Assembly: GCF_003945545.1 (NCBI RefSeq)
Contig: NZ_CP029617.1
Location: forward strand, 5,193,001 to 5,257,000
Reading direction: 5' to 3'
From: Streptomyces sp. WAC 01529
GTDB taxonomy: Bacteria; Actinomycetota; Actinomycetes; Streptomycetales; Streptomycetaceae
Length of the DNA: 64,000 nt
Shown here: positions 8,091 to 16,139 of the stretch, one piece after another
How positions within the stretch are numbered: position 1 is the first letter of the stretch
How the letters are laid out: the number at the start of each line of letters is the position of its first letter
Position numbers and translations under genes: made by a program
Notes under the pieces: generated by a model
Seen by the model: the letters and a program-made list of their open reading frames with translations, nothing else
What the model was told of the DNA's origin: nothing
The model's database searches: none

Positions 8091-8981
8091 TTGCTGGGCT
8101 TGCTGCTAGCGGTGGCGATGGGCCTCGCCGTGGCCGGTGCCTGCCAGGGCGTCCGCATGTACCGGGCGGACGCGAAGCTGCCCTCCGACCTGGCCGTGGC
8201 CCTGGAGGTCGGCGCGACCCGCGTCTCGGCAGCGGGCTCGGCGGTGGACCGGCTCGGGATGCGCTTCGCGCCCCTCGTGCTGCGCCTGATGGGTCCCAGG
8301 CGGGTCGACGCCAAGCGCCGCAGGATCGACATGGCGGGCAACCCCGGGGGCCTCACGATCGACCGCTACGCGGCTCGGCGCGCGGTCTACGGCGTCTTCG
8401 GCGTGGTCCTCGGCCTGGTCTTCCTCACGAACGGCTCCCCGCTCCTCGGCCTGCTGACGTTCGCTTTCGGGGCGACGGCGGCGGACGCCCTGATCTGGCA
8501 GGCCATCCGGGAGCGCCGCGAGGTCATCGACCGCACCCTGCCGGACTTCCTGGACGTGCTGGCGGTGGTGGTCTCGGCGGGCCTCGGCTTCCGCCAGGCG
8601 CTCGACCGGGTGGCGGAGCGGTACGAGGGGCCCTGGGCGGACGAACTGCGCATCACCCTGCGCCAGATGGACATGGGCGTCAGCCGCCGCCAGGCCTTCG
8701 ACGAACTCCGCCGCCGCAACGCGTCCGAGCAGGTGGCCCAGTTCGTCTCGGCGCTGCAACAGGGCGAGGAGCTGGGGTCCCCGATCGCGGACACGCTGAT
8801 CCAGATCGCCACGGACATGCGGCGCACGGACGCGCAGAACTCCCGCCGGCGTGCGGCGAAAACGATCCCCAAGGCGACGATGGTGACCCTGGTCTTCATG
8901 CTCCCCGCCACGATGATCCTCATCGCGGCGGGCATGTTCCTTGGCTCGGGGTCGAACTTCGGCTCGATTCTGGGGCGATGA
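8091..8981 (+). CDS. tadC: Type II secretion F-domain protein TadC
   Basis: 296 residues from TTG 8091, chosen because GGGAGGGGAG (8076-8085) is well spaced upstream and the hydrophobic N-terminus (LLGLLLAVAMGLAVAGA) starts there; later GTG/ATG starts would cut into it. Two central helices (about 95-135) precede the T2SSF domain (RTLPDFLDVLAVVVSAGLGFRQALDRV...) and a C-terminal helix ends the protein (MLPATMILIAAGMFLG). It partners TadB in the membrane platform. The rare TTG start may lower its yield relative to TadB. Confidence 0.88.
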   Translation: MLGLLLAVAMGLAVAGACQGVRMYRADAKLPSDLAVALEVGATRVSAAGSAVDRLGMRFAPLVLRLMGPRRVDAKRRRIDMAGNPGGLTIDRYAARRAVYGVFGVVLGLVFLTNGSPLLGLLTFAFGATAADALIWQAIRERREVIDRTLPDFLDVLAVVVSAGLGFRQALDRVAERYEGPWADELRITLRQMDMGVSRRQAFDELRRRNASEQVAQFVSALQQGEELGSPIADTLIQIATDMRRTDAQNSRRRAAKTIPKATMVTLVFMLPATMILIAAGMFLGSGSNFGSILGR

Positions 8982-9274
8982 CGATGGCGATGGCGACGAT
9001 GACGGCGCGGCGTACAGCGGCTGCTTCATCAACTGTGCGAAACCCCTTCGCGGGTGCAATGCGATGTGGGACAGTCGGATCCGAGTTCACGGTTCGCGGG
9101 AGGGGGCGTCGTGCATGGTGATCTCACCGAGGGGGAAGGGAACCCGCCAACTTGCGGACGGGGCACCCCGGTTACCGCATACGTCGCGCAGAGTCGCTGC
9201 CGATGCACGCCTTGTGGCGTACGTTGCCTCTGACCACAAAGGGCGCGGTATCTGGTGGGAGAGAAGGGGCCGTC
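8982..9274 (+). other. Intergenic leader of the flp pilin gene
   Basis: 293 bp between tadC and the pilin gene, the only sizeable gap inside the tad locus. It begins with GATGGC repeats just after the tadC stop and holds a short hairpin at about 9038-9052 (GCGAAACCCCTTCGC). A frame is open across it by composition only. The gap suggests that the pilin, normally needed in excess, has its own promoter. I cannot name convincing -35/-10 elements. Confidence 0.4.
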
Positions 9275-9496
9275 GTGCTGAAGGAACGCGTGCTCGAAGT
9301 CTGGATCTTTTGGACGGCGTCCGTGGCGTCCCGGGTCCGGGGGAGGGATCGGGATGCGGGGGCGGGGTTCGTGGAGTATGCGGGGCTCATGATTCTTATT
9401 GCGGGGATCTTTACGTTGATCGACCAGCTGGGGCTGGACGGGACGATCTCCAGCGCTATCGGGGACGCAGTCGACGATGTGGTCGGAGGCGGCTGA
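9275..9496 (+). CDS. Flp/Fap-type pilin
   Basis: 73 residues from GTG 9275, with GAGAAGGGG (9261-9269) as ribosome binding site. The frame extends further 5' but without pilin character. After a short charged leader (LKERVLEVWIFWTASVASRVRGRDRDA), GAGFVEYAGLMILIAGIFTLI gives the Flp signature: a Gly before the cleavage site, Glu at +5 (VEYAGL) and a ~20-residue hydrophobic helix. A short Gly/Asp tail follows. This is the probable major subunit of the Tad pilus, exported after prepilin-peptidase cleavage. The next gene starts at or within its stop codon region. Confidence 0.85.
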   Translation: MLKERVLEVWIFWTASVASRVRGRDRDAGAGFVEYAGLMILIAGIFTLIDQLGLDGTISSAIGDAVDDVVGGG

Positions 9497-10098
9497 GCGC
9501 CCGCCTGCACAGCGACCGAGGGCAGACTCTCCCCATCTATATCTGGATGACGGGGATTCTGCTCTTTGTCGCGTTCGCCTTCTTCGCGTTCGCCCAAGCC
9601 GCCTCAGCCCGCAATGGTGCGCAATCAGCCGCTGATGCGGCGGCGTTGGCGGCAGCGCAGGACGCCAGAGACGAACTCATGGATGGATTCGAGCTGTCCA
9701 TCGGCGAAGGAGACGACTGGCTCGACTGGCTCGGCGGAGACAAGTTCACCGGCGAGGGGGCGCGAGGCGCGGCGGATGCCCTGGCTGCCGAGAACGACTC
9801 CACCGTCATCGGGTTCGGGCCCGCCGAAGTGAACGGCTACCCGGGGTTCCGCGCGGAGATCGAGACCACGTACACCGTCGGCGACTCGATCATCCCGGGT
9901 ACGGAGTCCCAACACGCCAGGGCCGACGCTACGGCCATCGTCAAGCCGCGCTGTGACGTCGACCCATCGGCCGACCCGGAGAAGGCCGTGGAATTTGATT
10001 GCGACGGGGGCGAGTCCTTCGAGATCGATCCGGACGAATTCGAACTGGGTGATCTCCCTGAGGCATCCGCCCTCTTCTCTGTCCACCTGGCCGACTGA
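9493..10098 (+). CDS. TadG-like pilus-associated protein (non-standard start)
   Basis: About 200 residues. SDRGQTLPIYIWMTGILLFVAFAFFAFAQAASARNGAQSAADAAALAAAQ is the classic TadG N-terminal signature: RGQ motif, membrane helix, then the Ala-rich NGAQSAADAAALAAA segment. An acidic exported domain follows (EIDPDEFELGD near the end). No ATG, GTG or TTG exists between the upstream gene and the signature. The best candidates are CTG 9493, overlapping the pilin stop, or CTG 9505. Either an unusual CTG start is used or a frameshift has removed the true start. GGAGG at 9485-9489 is close to CTG 9493. Confidence 0.75.
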   Translation: MSARLHSDRGQTLPIYIWMTGILLFVAFAFFAFAQAASARNGAQSAADAAALAAAQDARDELMDGFELSIGEGDDWLDWLGGDKFTGEGARGAADALAAENDSTVIGFGPAEVNGYPGFRAEIETTYTVGDSIIPGTESQHARADATAIVKPRCDVDPSADPEKAVEFDCDGGESFEIDPDEFELGDLPEASALFSVHLAD

Positions 10099-10130
10099 CC
10101 GGAGATCGACGAAAGAAGGAAGCGGTAGCG

Positions 10131-10730
10131 ATGAGCATTCGGCGCTCCATGTTGACCCGCAGGGCAATGACCGCTGTGGCGATCACGACTGGGCTGGTTC
10201 TCACGGTCGTCGGCTGCGGTGGCGGGGACAACGGAGATAATAAGCCGGACAAGTCGGGTCCTTCAGCTTCGGCGGGCAAGAAGGGCGGAGATGGCGATGG
10301 GCAGAAGCAAACTGAGTCGCCTTCGACCGACGACATATTGGCGGAGTCCAAGGACGGTGACATCAGTGTCACGATCAATTCGGCCCGCCGGGACGGAGGC
10401 GGATTCGTCACGGTCTCCGGCACGGTGAAGAATAACGGCGCCCGGTCGTGGATGGGCGCCAACTGGGCCAGTGACGAGCGCGAGTTGAGGTCGAACGGAG
10501 GTTCCCTTTCCGGGGCCAGTTTGGTCGACCACGACGGGAAGAAGAAGTACCTGGTTCTCAGGGACACCTCGGGGCGTTGTCTCTGCACCAAGTTCAATGG
10601 CCGTGTGAAGCAGGGGGAAACCGCCAGTTGGTTCGCCCAGTTCCCCGCACCGCCCGAGGGCACCGACAAGGTCACCTTCCAGGTGGGGTCCATGCCCCCC
10701 GCCCCCATACAAATCTCCGAGGGCGAATAA
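10131..10730 (+). CDS. Secreted lipoprotein of the tad locus
   Basis: 199 residues. The signal peptide has a twin-Arg-like start (MSIRRSMLTRRAMTAV) and a lipobox LTVVGC with Cys29, so the mature protein should be lipid-anchored outside the membrane. A low-complexity Gly/Lys/Ser linker (30-62) leads to a ~130-residue beta-rich domain of the kind that reads FVTVSGTVKNNGARSW, resembling small extracellular immunoglobulin-like folds; I do not recognise a named family. It is preceded by GAAAGAAGGAAG and followed 2 bp later by the OmpA-like gene, so both belong to the pilus operon. Confidence 0.75.
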   Translation: MSIRRSMLTRRAMTAVAITTGLVLTVVGCGGGDNGDNKPDKSGPSASAGKKGGDGDGQKQTESPSTDDILAESKDGDISVTINSARRDGGGFVTVSGTVKNNGARSWMGANWASDERELRSNGGSLSGASLVDHDGKKKYLVLRDTSGRCLCTKFNGRVKQGETASWFAQFPAPPEGTDKVTFQVGSMPPAPIQISEGE

Positions 10731-10732
10731 CC

Positions 10733-11413
10733 ATGACCCGCCACCACCTCCGAACCACCGGCGCCGCCACCCTCGTCGCGCTGGCCCTGCTGGCCGGTCC
10801 CGTGCCCGCCTGGGCCGATGGGGGGGACCCCAGTTCGCCCCCCGGCAGCACCACCACCTCCCCGCCCCCGGACGTCGACTCCAACAGTCCGGGGCTGAAG
10901 CTCGCTGACGGGGCCACGCTCGCGCCCGCGAAGGTGCTGGACATCAAGTCCGTCGTCGAGGACCTCGGCGGCGAGGAGCGGCGCGAGGACACCAACACGG
11001 ACGTGAAGTTCGCGCTGCAGGCGGAGGTCCTGTTCCCCAAGGACAGCGCGAAGCTGAACCCCGAGGCGAACGCCCGTATCAAGGCGATCGCCGAGGAGGC
11101 CAAGGCGCAGAAGGCCACGGACGTCAGGGTGTTCGGCTTCACGGACAACCTCGGCTCCTACGGCCACGGCAAGAAGCTCTCCCGGCAGCGCGCGGAAGCG
11201 GTGCACGACGAGCTGGCCGGCCATCTCGGCCCCGAGGTCACCTTCTCCGTACGCGGCTACAGCGAGGACTACCCGATCGCGGACAACGGCTCCGAGGAGG
11301 GCCGCAAGAAGAACCGCCGCGTCGAGGTCTCCTTCCCCCGGGGAGCGTCCGGCAACGACACCGGCACCAGCAGCGGCAAGGGCACCGGCAGCGGCGCCGA
11401 CAACACCGCGTGA
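10733..11413 (+). CDS. OmpA-family peptidoglycan-binding protein
   Basis: 226 residues. A signal peptide with an AWA-D cleavage site (about residue 28) precedes a Pro/Ser linker and a C-terminal OmpA/MotB domain (about 88-205). Family hallmarks are visible: VLFPKDSAKLNPEA, VFGFTDNLGS, LSRQRAEAVHDEL and NRRVEV, whose Asp/Arg residues bind diaminopimelate in peptidoglycan. The tail is Ser/Gly-rich. In a Gram-positive it probably holds the pilus or lipoprotein to the cell wall. It starts 2 bp after the lipoprotein stop, so translation is coupled. Confidence 0.85.
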   Translation: MTRHHLRTTGAATLVALALLAGPVPAWADGGDPSSPPGSTTTSPPPDVDSNSPGLKLADGATLAPAKVLDIKSVVEDLGGEERREDTNTDVKFALQAEVLFPKDSAKLNPEANARIKAIAEEAKAQKATDVRVFGFTDNLGSYGHGKKLSRQRAEAVHDELAGHLGPEVTFSVRGYSEDYPIADNGSEEGRKKNRRVEVSFPRGASGNDTGTSSGKGTGSGADNTA

Positions 11414-11455
11414 GCCATCTCCGCACCCCCGCACATCCGGTGCCACGATTACCCC

Positions 11456-12286
11456 ATGAGCACCGATTCCCCCGAGCCCCCCGCCACCCCCACTGACCCC
11501 ACCACCCCCCGCACCTTCGAGGACCTCGTCGCCGAAGCCGAGGCCGCGCCCACCGAAGGGTGGGACTTCTCCTGGTTCGAGGGGAGGGCAACCGAGGCGC
11601 GGCCCTCCTGGCGGTACGCCGACGCGATGGCCCGGCGCCTCGCGCGGGCGGAGGCCTCGCTCGACATCCAGACCGGCGGCGGCGAAGTGCTCGCCTCCGC
11701 CGCCACCCTGCCGCCGCTCGCCGTCGCCACCGAGGGCTGGCCCGCGAACGTGGCCAAGGCCACCGCACTGCTGCACCCGCGAGGCGTGGCCGTCGTCGCC
11801 TCCCCGGAGGAGGCCCCGCTGCCGTTCGCGGACGGCGCCTTCGACCTCGTCACCAGCCGCCACCCGGTGCGGGCCCGGTTCGACGAGATCGCGCGCGTAC
11901 TGCGGCCCGGCGGCACGTACTTCGCGCAGCACGTCGGACCCGCCAGCGTCTTCGAGGTCGTCGAGTACTTCCTCGGGCCCCAGCCGGCGGAGGTCAGGAA
12001 CGCCCGCCACCCCGACCTGGAGCGCGCCGAGGCCGAGAAGGCGGGCCTGGAGGTCGTGGACCTGCGGGCCGAGCGGCTGCGGATGGAGTTCTTCGACATC
12101 GGAGCCGTCGTCCACTTCCTGCGCAAGGTGGTGTGGATGGTCCCCGACTTCAGCGTGGAGAAGTACCGCCCGCTCCTGCGCGAGCTGCATGACCGGATCG
12201 AGGCCGAGGGGCCCTTCGTCGCCCACAGCGCCCGCCACCTCTTCGAACTCCGCAAGCCCGTACAGTCTGTACTGTCGTTGCGGTAA
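11456..12286 (+). CDS. SAM-dependent methyltransferase (class I)
   Basis: 276 residues with a Rossmann-type methyltransferase core. LDIQTGGGEVLASA (about 68-81) is motif I, PLPFADGAFDLVTSRHPV the motif around the acceptor loop, and ARVLRPGGTYFAQHVG the post-motif III strand. The N-terminal 25 residues are Pro/Thr-rich. The substrate cannot be read from the sequence. The gene ends in TAA directly abutting a GTG of the HxlR regulator frame, suggesting a two-gene unit. Confidence 0.8.
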   Translation: MSTDSPEPPATPTDPTTPRTFEDLVAEAEAAPTEGWDFSWFEGRATEARPSWRYADAMARRLARAEASLDIQTGGGEVLASAATLPPLAVATEGWPANVAKATALLHPRGVAVVASPEEAPLPFADGAFDLVTSRHPVRARFDEIARVLRPGGTYFAQHVGPASVFEVVEYFLGPQPAEVRNARHPDLERAEAEKAGLEVVDLRAERLRMEFFDIGAVVHFLRKVVWMVPDFSVEKYRPLLRELHDRIEAEGPFVAHSARHLFELRKPVQSVLSLR

Positions 12287-12313
12287 GTGGCCCAGCGCGC
12301 GGAGGAGTTGGTC

Positions 12314-12778
12314 GTGGTGGAGGAGCAAGCGCCGTACGCCTGTGGGCTCGACGCCGCCGTGGACGTCGTCGGCGGCAAGTGGAAGCCGATGATCCTGTGG
12401 GCGCTGCACGCGGGCCGCACGCTCCGGTTCGGCGAGCTGAAGCGGCACATCCCCGGGGTGAGCGAGAAGATGCTGATCCAGCAGCTGCGGGAGCTGGAGT
12501 CGGACGGCATCGTGCACCGCGAGGTCTACCGCGAAGTGCCGCCGAAGGTCGAGTACTCCCTGACCGATCTCGGCCAGTCCCTCAACGCGGCCCTGCTTCC
12601 CCTCGGGTTGTGGGGCGACACGCACATGGCGCAGATCGTGGCCAGTAAGGCGAGTAGGGCGGGAAAAGCGAGCAAGGGGAGTGAGGGGAGTCATAAGGGG
12701 AGTGGGGGGAGTAAGGGGAGTGCGGCGGCCAAGGGGAGCAACGCGAGCGCGGGGAGCACCGTGGCGCGCGCCGTCTGA
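12314..12778 (+). CDS. HxlR-family transcriptional regulator
   Basis: 154 residues from GTG 12314, preferred over GTG 12287 because GGAGGAG (12301-12307) sits 8 bp before it. The winged-helix domain (about 1-95) has the HxlR signature: Cys in YACGLDAAVDVVGGKWKPMIL, then RFGELKRHIPGVSEKMLIQQLRELE and the wing EVPPKVEYSLTDLG. The C-terminal 40 residues are a low-complexity Ser/Gly/Lys tail encoded by GGGGAGT-type DNA repeats (12660-12740), unusual for this family. It probably regulates itself and the methyltransferase gene directly upstream. Confidence 0.85.
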   Translation: MVEEQAPYACGLDAAVDVVGGKWKPMILWALHAGRTLRFGELKRHIPGVSEKMLIQQLRELESDGIVHREVYREVPPKVEYSLTDLGQSLNAALLPLGLWGDTHMAQIVASKASRAGKASKGSEGSHKGSGGSKGSAAAKGSNASAGSTVARAV

Positions 12779-12947
12779 CGGGGCGCCTGGTGCGCGATTC
12801 CGGCAAAGTCCGCCTACCGCCCACATCCTGACGTAACTCCCGGAATCGAAGCCCTGATTCCGCATCGTTATCAATACTGGCTCGATCCACCCCTGATCGT
12901 CACGTAAGTTCAGACCAAGGCTAATTCGCGTGAGCAAAGCTGCGCGT

Positions 12948-12984
12948 GCGGTGCCGCGCGGTGGAGGGGGCCGCGCGGCACCGC
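12948..12984 (-). terminator. Hairpin terminator of the DUF192 gene
   Basis: A perfect 14-bp stem (12948-12961 with 12971-12984) around a 9-nt loop, 7 bp beyond the DUF192 stop codon on the minus strand. No T-run is visible, as is usual for Streptomyces terminators. Confidence 0.6.
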
Positions 12985-12990
12985 GAGCCG

Positions 12991-13374
12991 TCATCCCGCG
13001 CCGCGCACGACGATCCGCGCGCCCCGGCGTACGCCCCACCCCGCCATCGCCCCGGCCTCCGCCTCGATCACATGCCTGGCCCGCGGCCGCGGCAGCCCGA
13101 TCCGGCCCGGGCGCATCGTCCGGACCGCCAGCACCCGCAGCTCGCGGTCGAGATACGCCACGTCGACGGCGAACCGCATCCCTACCGTGTGCACGCCGCT
13201 TGCCGGTGTCAGCAGCAGCGCCCCCGCCACCCCCGCGCGCCCGAGCAGGCCGCGCCGCCGTGCCCGCGCGGAGTCCGCGATCTCCAGCGGGATCTCCCAC
13301 GGGGCCTCCGAGGCGGCCTCCGCGGTGATCCCCGCCGCCGACCCCGCGGGGCCGATGACCTCCATCGTCGCCAT
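12991..13374 (-). CDS. DUF192 family protein
   Basis: 127 residues starting at MATMEVIGPAG (ATG at 13374); the frame is open further upstream without coding character. DUF192 features are visible: RRRGLLGRAGVAGALLLTPASGVHTVGMRFAVDVAYLD, with the conserved HT-GM-FPID-like core, then VIEAEAGAMAGWGVRRGARIV near the end. The molecular function of DUF192 proteins is not established. Here there is no signal peptide, so it should be cytosolic. Confidence 0.8.
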   Translation of the reverse strand: MATMEVIGPAGSAAGITAEAASEAPWEIPLEIADSARARRRGLLGRAGVAGALLLTPASGVHTVGMRFAVDVAYLDRELRVLAVRTMRPGRIGLPRPRARHVIEAEAGAMAGWGVRRGARIVVRGAG

Positions 13375-13536
13375 GCCCGCGAAATTAGCGGTCCGGACAC
13401 CCGGCGCGTCAAGCGCGCGAACCCTGCCGGGGTCCCCCGTGGGGAGTACCGCCGGGCCCGGCCGAAATCCGCCTCCGAACCCCGGATTCCGCCCGGAGAA
13501 CGGGGGTCTCGCAGTCGTCGCGTGACTTCGGAGAGT

Positions 13537-13638
13537 AGTTGTGGGGCGCCAATGCACGCAGCATCACTTACAAAGGGTTATGGTGGAAACCCCCCCTCGG
13601 GCCGGTCCGTCTCCCCCCCACGGACCGGCCCGTTTTTT
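13537..13638 (+). ncRNA. 6C-type actinobacterial small RNA
   Basis: An untranslated stretch with two runs of seven C (13590-13596 and 13613-13619). The second lies in the loop of a perfect 13-bp GC stem (13598-13610 with 13620-13632) followed by TTTTTT (13633-13638), a textbook intrinsic terminator on the + strand. Upstream is the unusually AT-balanced block GCATCACTTACAAAGGGTTA. C-rich loops plus terminator define the 6C RNA family. In other actinomycetes it lies near CpaE/SsdA (tad) genes and, in Streptomyces, next to an oxidoreductase gene, as here. The 5' end is estimated. The identification rests on pattern and neighbourhood, not on a covariance search. Confidence 0.75.
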
Positions 13639-13696
13639 GTGCCCGCGCGTCAGGGCCCGCCGATCAAGGTCGCCCGCCCCCGTTATGGTCAGGGAC

Positions 13697-14206
13697 ATGT
13701 CGAACGACTTCCCCCCGCCGCACCAGAACCCGCAGGTCACCCCGGAGCCCCACCCCCAGAACCACCCTCAGCCCACCCCGCACACAGGCCTGCCCGCCTA
13801 CCCCGGCCCCGCCCAGGACGCCGCGTACGCCTACGGCCCGATGGCCCCGCAGCGGATGCCCGGCAGCGTCCGGGCCGCGCAGATCGTCCTCTGGGTGCTC
13901 GCCGGACTCGTCCTGCTCGCCGCGATAGTCATCGGCGCCACGGGCGACGCGGTGACGGCAGGCGCCGTCATCGGAGTGAATGTGCTGGTCATGGTGGCCG
14001 CGAGCCTGGCCTGGACGTTCCACAAGGCCGGCTCCGGTATCCGCGTGACGTGCATCGTCCTGATGTCGCTGCACGCCCTGAGCGCGCTCGGCGGGGCGGC
14101 CAACGGCAACCCCGGCGGTCTCCTGCCGCTGCTCGGCGCCATCGCGGTGGTCGTCCTGCTCTCCCAGGGGACCGCGGGCGCCTGGTTCAAGCGCCCGCGC
14201 CCCTAG
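13697..14206 (+). CDS. Small integral membrane protein with Pro-rich N-terminus
   Basis: 169 residues from ATG 13697, with AGGGA just upstream. Residues 1-55 are Pro/Gln/His-rich (NDFPPPHQNPQVTPEP...), a cytosolic-tail composition common in Streptomyces membrane proteins. Four hydrophobic segments follow (about 62-82, 88-108, 116-134 and 141-162). No enzymatic motif is visible. Its stop lies 2 bp from the stop of the convergent aldo/keto reductase gene, leaving no room for a terminator. Function unknown. Confidence 0.75.
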   Translation: MSNDFPPPHQNPQVTPEPHPQNHPQPTPHTGLPAYPGPAQDAAYAYGPMAPQRMPGSVRAAQIVLWVLAGLVLLAAIVIGATGDAVTAGAVIGVNVLVMVAASLAWTFHKAGSGIRVTCIVLMSLHALSALGGAANGNPGGLLPLLGAIAVVVLLSQGTAGAWFKRPRP

Positions 14207-14208
14207 CG

Positions 14209-15246
14209 TCAGCCCCGCCCGGCCCAGATGTTGGTGCCGGGCGTCGAGACCGCGAACGTGTCGATGGCCGACAGCTCCGCGTCCGTCAGCTCCGGGCCCG
14301 CCAACGCCGCCACGTTCTCCTCCAACTGCTCCACGCTGGACGCGCCGATCAGCGCCGAGGTCATCCGCGCGTCGCGGAGCACCCAGTTGAGGGCGAGCTG
14401 GGCGAGCGACTGGCCGCGGCCCGCCGCGATGTCGTTCAGGCCGTTGAGCCGGCGTACGACCTCGTCGCTCAGCAGCTCCGGGTCCAGGGACTTGCCCTGC
14501 GTCGCACGCGAACCCTCCGGGATGCCCTTCAGGTACTTGTTGGTGAGCAGCCCCTGGGCGAGCGGCACGAAGGAGATGCAGCCCATCCCGGCCCGCTCCA
14601 GCGTGTCGAGGAGGCCGTCCTCCTCGGTCCAGCGGTTGATCATCGAGTACGACGGCTGGTGGATGAGGGCCGGGACGCCCATCTCCCGCAGCAGCCGCGC
14701 CGCTTCGGCCGTCTGCTCGCTGTTGTAGGACGACACGCCCACATAGAGCGCCTTGCCCTGCTGGACCGCGGACGCGAGCGCGCCCATCGTCTCCTCCAGC
14801 GGGGTGTCCGGGTCGAAGCGGTGGGAGTAGAAGATGTCGACGTAGTCGAGGCCCATCCGCGCCAGCGAGGCGTCCAGCGACGACAGCAGGTACTTGCGGC
14901 TGCCCCACTCGCCGTACGGGCCCGGGTGCATGAGGTATCCGGCCTTGGTCGAGATGACCAGCTCGTCGCGGTACGAAGCGAAATCCTGTGCGAAGAGCTT
15001 GCCGAAGTTCAGCTCCGCGGAGCCGGCCGGCGGCCCGTAGTTGTTCGCCAGGTCGAAGTGCGTGACGCCCAGGTCGAAGGCGCGGCGCAGGATCGCGCGC
15101 TGCGTGTCCAGGGCCTTGTCGTCACCGAAGTTGTGCCAGAGACCGAGGGAGACCGCGGGCAGCTTCAGGCCGCTGCGGCCCGTGCGCCGGTACTCCATGG
15201 TGTCGTAGCGGTCCGGGGCCGCTCGGTACGAAGACGTGTCGTTCAT
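14209..15246 (-). CDS. Aldo/keto reductase (YghZ/MgrA-like)
   Basis: 345 residues, full length for the AKR superfamily branch that includes E. coli YghZ (glyceraldehyde 3-phosphate reductase). The catalytic tetrad is visible: Asp and Tyr in THFDLANNYGPPAGSAE, Lys in LVISTKAGYLM and His in DIFYSHRFD. The C-terminal NADPH-binding part has SALIGASSVEQLEENV. It is a cytosolic NADPH-dependent aldehyde reductase; the physiological substrate is not deducible. It is a single gene, convergent with the small membrane protein gene and divergent from uppS. Confidence 0.88.
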   Translation of the reverse strand: MNDTSSYRAAPDRYDTMEYRRTGRSGLKLPAVSLGLWHNFGDDKALDTQRAILRRAFDLGVTHFDLANNYGPPAGSAELNFGKLFAQDFASYRDELVISTKAGYLMHPGPYGEWGSRKYLLSSLDASLARMGLDYVDIFYSHRFDPDTPLEETMGALASAVQQGKALYVGVSSYNSEQTAEAARLLREMGVPALIHQPSYSMINRWTEEDGLLDTLERAGMGCISFVPLAQGLLTNKYLKGIPEGSRATQGKSLDPELLSDEVVRRLNGLNDIAAGRGQSLAQLALNWVLRDARMTSALIGASSVEQLEENVAALAGPELTDAELSAIDTFAVSTPGTNIWAGRG

Positions 15247-15377
15247 GGGGATGAAGCTACTTCAGCCGAGCGCACCCGACTTCGGTGGGAGGTCCGTGCA
15301 GCGGTAGGGTGTCGCCCTCGGGGACTGCCCTACGCACACCCCTTGAGGACCGCCATCTGCTGGAGGGGCTGACAGAC

Positions 15378-16139
15378 GTGAACCTGCGCGACCTGGTGTA
15401 CGGACTTTACGCACGCCGGGTGGAAGGCCGCCTCGACCACGACCAGGTGCCCAAGCACATCGGGGTCATCCTCGACGGCAACCGCCGCTGGGCGAAGGCG
15501 TCCGGCGGGACCACCGCACAGGGCCACCAGGCGGGCGCGTACAAGATCGAGGAGTTCCTCGGCTGGTGCGCCGAGACCGACGTCGAGGTCGTCACGTTGT
15601 GGATGCTCTCCACCGACAACTTCGACCGGCCCGAGGAGGAGCTGACCCCGCTCCTCGGCATCATCGAGGCCACCGTCCGCTCGCTCGTCGCCGACGGCCG
15701 CTGGCGCGTGCACCACGTCGGCGCGCTCGACCTGCTGCCCGCCCGCACCCAGGCCGTCATGAAGGAAGCCGAACAGGCCACCCACGACAACACCGGGATA
15801 CTCGTCAACGTCGCCGTCGGCTACGGCGGCCGCCAGGAGATCGCCGACGCGGTGCGCTCCCTGCTCCTGGAGCACGCGGCCAAGGGCACCAGCCTGGAAG
15901 AGGTCGCGGAGAGCGTCGACATCGACCTCATCTCCAAGCACCTCTACACCAGCGGCCAGCCCGACCCCGACCTGGTGATCCGTACGAGCGGGGAACAGCG
16001 TCTGTCGGGCTTCATGCTCTGGCAGTCCGCCCACTCGGAGTACTACTTCTGCGAAGTCTTCTGGCCGGCCTTCCGCAAGGTCGACTTCCTGCGCGCGCTG
16101 CGTGATTACGCGGCCCGCCACCGCCGCTACGGCGGCTGA
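15378..16139 (+). CDS. uppS: Isoprenyl (cis-prenyl) diphosphate synthase, UppS family
   Basis: 253 residues from GTG 15378, preceded by GGAGGGG (15362-15368); the longer frame upstream is not gene-like. HIGVILDGNRRWAK carries the catalytic Asp33 of cis-prenyltransferases, and LVIRTSGEQRLSGFMLWQSAHSEYYF the pyrophosphate-binding Arg/Ser motif, so the enzyme should be active. It extends farnesyl or shorter diphosphates with isopentenyl diphosphate, providing undecaprenyl-type lipid carriers for cell wall synthesis. Streptomycetes usually carry more than one homologue, so this may be the accessory rather than the essential copy. Confidence 0.9.
   Translation: MNLRDLVYGLYARRVEGRLDHDQVPKHIGVILDGNRRWAKASGGTTAQGHQAGAYKIEEFLGWCAETDVEVVTLWMLSTDNFDRPEEELTPLLGIIEATVRSLVADGRWRVHHVGALDLLPARTQAVMKEAEQATHDNTGILVNVAVGYGGRQEIADAVRSLLLEHAAKGTSLEEVAESVDIDLISKHLYTSGQPDPDLVIRTSGEQRLSGFMLWQSAHSEYYFCEVFWPAFRKVDFLRALRDYAARHRRYGG

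Noticed and set aside
8941..9492. 5' part of the frame leading into tadG as a longer protein
   Set aside because: Gly/Arg-rich translation opposite to pilin coding sequence; TadG character begins only at about 9511.
9941..13300. Minus-strand 1119-codon open frame opposite the tad lipoprotein, OmpA and methyltransferase genes
   Set aside because: It lies antisense to several well-supported genes and has an Arg/Gly/Pro-rich translation typical of high-GC shadow frames.
12946..15372. Plus-strand 808-codon frame across the DUF192, 6C RNA and aldo/keto reductase region
   Set aside because: Shadow of minus-strand genes; its translation has no domain and crosses a transcription terminator.
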